The translations under genes and the position numbers were made by a program. A DNA stretch of 7,674 bases from Ardenticatenales bacterium (GTDB lineage: Bacteria > Chloroflexota > Anaerolineae > Ardenticatenales > Ardenticatenaceae): contig JACCSL010000677.1 of assembly GCA_013812995.1 (NCBI GenBank), positions 1 to 7,674 of the forward strand. The letters run 5' to 3'. This document shows positions 5,463-7,674 of this stretch, piece after piece. Numbering within the stretch: the first letter of the stretch is position 1; the number at the start of each line of letters is the position of its first letter. The notes under the pieces were generated by a model. The model saw only the letters and a list, made by a program, of their open reading frames with translations, searched no databases and had not been told where the DNA came from.

Positions 5463-7674
5463 TTAATGGGTCGAGCCGTTCCCATTTCCAAAGGTGGCGG
5501 GTGTACGATGCTGAGCGGGTGTGAGAGGGAACTTGATGAAGAAGATGCTCCCAGAACCCGGCCGACTCTCGGCCCAGGCACGGCCGCCGTGTGCCTCGGC
5601 CACAGCCTTGACGGTGGCAAGGCCCAGGCCATGCCCTGGCACGGCCAGCACCTCGGGAATCTGGACCCGGTAGTAGCGATCAAAGAGGAAGGGAATATCT
5701 TTGACCCAGATGCCGATGCCGCTATCCAGCACCGCAAGAATCAGACTATCCTCTTCCAATTTGGCGCGCAGGCGAACCTTGGTGTGGTCCGGGCTGTACT
5801 TGACGGCATTATCCACCAGGTGCTTGATCGCCTGATGGAGTTGTTCCGAGTTTGCCATCAGCGGGGGCAGGGTAAGCGGCAACTCTTCCTTGATGTCTAT
5901 ATTCCGGCTCACTGCCACGGGCATGAGTTCATCAACTACCCGTTGCACGAGGCGCTTCAGGTGAACCGTACGGCGCTCGCCGATGCCCGCCTCGGCCTGT
6001 TCCAGGAAAGCGAGTTTACCCACGACACTCCCCATCTCGTCGCGCAACTCCTCGACCTGCCGGACCTCGGTATGGGGTGCCGTTACGAATGGGTCATGCC
6101 TGGTTGGCGGTAGGGCGGCTTGGCTGGCGGGGATATGGGCCGCAAGGTCAGCCAGCAATGGGGTCAGGTCCATCCGCTGGTTGAGAGAGCCGGAAATATC
6201 CTGCAACACCACAATCCAGTGGGGGGTCTCACTGCCATTACGAGCATGGCGGAGCGGTGCTGCCATCGCACCGATCAACACCCGCCGCTCCTGCCCAAGG
6301 ATCGCCTCGCGATACACCGTTGCGCCATCCAGGGTCAGCGCCGCCACAGCATCGGCCAACTCGGCCTGTTTCAAGGCACGGATGGGGCGGCCAACGAGCA
6401 TGCCATCCCCCAGATGGAGGAGATGACGCACCGACGGATTCAGGTAGAGGAGGGATTTGTCAGGGTTAAGGATAATCACCCCCTGGGGAAGAGGCTCGAA
6501 GGCAGACCAGGGTGATTCTTCGCGGGTGGGTCGCATGGGCAAAGCGGCCGGACGGGTGGAGGAGAACCTGCGCCATGCCTCGCGCCCAATCACGAGCAGG
6601 GTCATGGCAATCGCGCCTGCCATCGCGGCGAACAGCGAGAAAGCGGTTCGGCCCTGAGCATTGGCAAAGGTGGGGACGGTGGCTGCCAGAGCCAGACGTG
6701 CCTGGGGCGACCCCGTTGCAAACTGCGCCGCCGCCTCCTGTGCCTTGTTGTCCAGCGTTGTGTAGAGATCCCAGGCGACATCCCGCGCCCGCAGAAGCTC
6801 CTTCTCTCGGGCCGACAGGCGCTCGATATCGGATTGGAGCTGCTGGAGGCGGGTGGAAAGCAGGGCGATGTTCTGGCTCAGGGGAGAATTTTGCAGCTCC
6901 TCGGAGTCGGGAGAGAGAAGCAACTCTGTGTTGAGGACGGCTTTGGTCTGGCTCTTGATGAGCGCCATCAGGGCGTGCTCATCCGGAACCGTCGTGGGGC
7001 TATTGAGGCCGGCTCCCAGGAAGACTTCCTCGCTCAAGCGTTGAATCTCTCCGGCCGCTTCACTGATCCCCGCCGAGACGGACTCGCGGAGCACCGTGAT
7101 ATCTTCCAGCGTGACATCCTGCCCCAGGGCGTTCAGGTTGGAGAGGTCGAATTGCAGTTGCGGCGCAACTTCATTATTCCCTGCCTCGAATAAACCGGCC
7201 TGGGTGAGGAGCAACGCCAGGAAATCACCACTGATGGCTCCCCCAGTCACCTGACCGCCGCGAAGCTGATTTTCCAGATCACTCAGGATTCCCTGGGAGC
7301 GCGTGAGCGTGGCTCGCCGCTCGTACCAGTAATCGAGCAGCCGGATCTGATCGGTCGAGGCGCGTTTCACCGAGTAGGCCACCTGATCGACCATCGCTGT
7401 CGTCGTGGTGTCCGCCAGCTCAGAGGTTAAGCTCAGCGCGGCCGTGTTGACCAGCGAGAGCGCGATCACCCGCTGCTCCTGAAGAATCTCCAGGACCGCG
7501 CGTGCGCCCTGAGCCTCCCGCTTGAGCTGAGGGAGATTCGTCTCGGCAAGATAGCTTTCCAGTTCCGTCTGGACCTGCTGGTATTGGTTGAACGCCTCGG
7601 CAGCAGCGGCCTGAGCCTGCTCGGGTGTGGCACTGCCCGTGTTAAGGAAGGAGCGGTTGACGACATCGACATAG
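5463..7674 (-). CDS. Wzz-like sensor kinase with degenerate H-box, partial
   Basis: The reading frame is open to the right edge, so the true start is outside. At least 736 residues are visible (numbered from the edge). Residues 1-343 are a largely alpha-helical extracytoplasmic region. Its last part (about 270-340: LRARDVAWDLYTTL, then Ala/Pro-rich LALAATVPTFA) resembles the end of Wzz/polysaccharide-copolymerase domains. A transmembrane helix (344-362) leads to a PAS domain (about 390-493, ending WIVVLQDIS) and a complete HATPase_c domain: N-box LVDNAVKYSP (Asn622), G1 DSGIGI (650-655), F-box FLFDRYYR and G2 GHGLGL (680-685). The H-box His is missing. RMDLTPL (500-506) aligns with HELRTPL, placing Arg500 at the histidine, and a proline-rich stretch follows. 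ATP binding is likely, while autophosphorylation at the usual site is not. No response regulator gene is in view; one may lie beyond the edge. The ligand is unknown and may be an envelope glycan by analogy. Confidence 0.85.
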   Translation of the reverse strand, partial: YVDVVNRSFLNTGSATPEQAQAAAAEAFNQYQQVQTELESYLAETNLPQLKREAQGARAVLEILQEQRVIALSLVNTAALSLTSELADTTTTAMVDQVAYSVKRASTDQIRLLDYWYERRATLTRSQGILSDLENQLRGGQVTGGAISGDFLALLLTQAGLFEAGNNEVAPQLQFDLSNLNALGQDVTLEDITVLRESVSAGISEAAGEIQRLSEEVFLGAGLNSPTTVPDEHALMALIKSQTKAVLNTELLLSPDSEELQNSPLSQNIALLSTRLQQLQSDIERLSAREKELLRARDVAWDLYTTLDNKAQEAAAQFATGSPQARLALAATVPTFANAQGRTAFSLFAAMAGAIAMTLLVIGREAWRRFSSTRPAALPMRPTREESPWSAFEPLPQGVIILNPDKSLLYLNPSVRHLLHLGDGMLVGRPIRALKQAELADAVAALTLDGATVYREAILGQERRVLIGAMAAPLRHARNGSETPHWIVVLQDISGSLNQRMDLTPLLADLAAHIPASQAALPPTRHDPFVTAPHTEVRQVEELRDEMGSVVGKLAFLEQAEAGIGERRTVHLKRLVQRVVDELMPVAVSRNIDIKEELPLTLPPLMANSEQLHQAIKHLVDNAVKYSPDHTKVRLRAKLEEDSLILAVLDSGIGIWVKDIPFLFDRYYRVQIPEVLAVPGHGLGLATVKAVAEAHGGRAWAESRPGSGSIFFIKFPLTPAQHRTPATFGNGNGSTH

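Noticed and set aside
3855..6515. Plus-strand open frames opposite the amylase and the sensor (3855-4415, 4626-5072, 5466-6113, 6120-6515).
   Set aside because: They lie antisense to clear coding sequence in GC-rich DNA and show no family motifs.
7467..7469. GTG as the start of the sensor kinase gene.
   Set aside because: The same frame continues without a stop for 68 more codons to the window edge and stays helical and Gln/Ala-rich, so the gene is cut by the edge.
7466..7672. A separate 68-residue minus-strand gene at the right edge.
   Set aside because: It is an Arg/Ser-rich out-of-frame reading of the sensor gene.

Overview
The window carries four protein-coding genes in two convergent pairs. 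It is moderately high in GC, and every gene has a clear, mostly housekeeping or envelope-related identity. The best guess for the host is a member of the Chloroflexota. Two things suggest this: the extracytoplasmic part of the last gene resembles the long coiled-coil Wzz-like proteins common in that phylum, and the intergenic spaces hold short tandem 7- and 8-bp repeats of a kind common in Chloroflexota and cyanobacteria. This is inference, with no marker gene to settle it.

Positions 1-357 hold no gene. They contain a small palindrome (33-48), two groups of AAAGKCA-type heptamers (145-201), and a run of eight octamers (217-280) that ends just before a class I-alpha glutamine synthetase (glnA, 358-1710, +). 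The glnA-nadE gap (1711-1852) contains an inverted pair of heptamer arrays that would fold into a 25-bp RNA hairpin. Directly after it comes a good sigma-70-type promoter whose -10 element is overlapped by a perfect 7-7-7 palindrome. Next is glutamine-dependent NAD+ synthetase (nadE, 1853-3610, +). Glutamine made by GlnA is the amide donor of NadE, so the two genes are metabolically linked, though nadE appears to have its own promoter.

A shared bidirectional terminator (3612-3649) separates nadE from two minus-strand genes. In transcription order these are a large membrane sensor kinase-like protein (5463 to beyond the right edge) and a secreted GH13 alpha-amylase lipoprotein (3654-5375). An intrinsic terminator lies between them, ending only about 25 nt before the amylase start codon, so the amylase has no room for a promoter downstream of it. 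The amylase may therefore be expressed by conditional readthrough.

The most unusual object is the sensor protein. It has a Wzz/polysaccharide-copolymerase-like ectodomain, one visible transmembrane helix, a PAS domain and an intact histidine-kinase ATPase domain. Its dimerisation/phosphoacceptor segment lacks the H-box histidine (an Arg aligns with it) and is interrupted by a proline-rich stretch. It looks like a pseudokinase or ATP-binding sensor tied to envelope polysaccharide, next to a surface glucan hydrolase.
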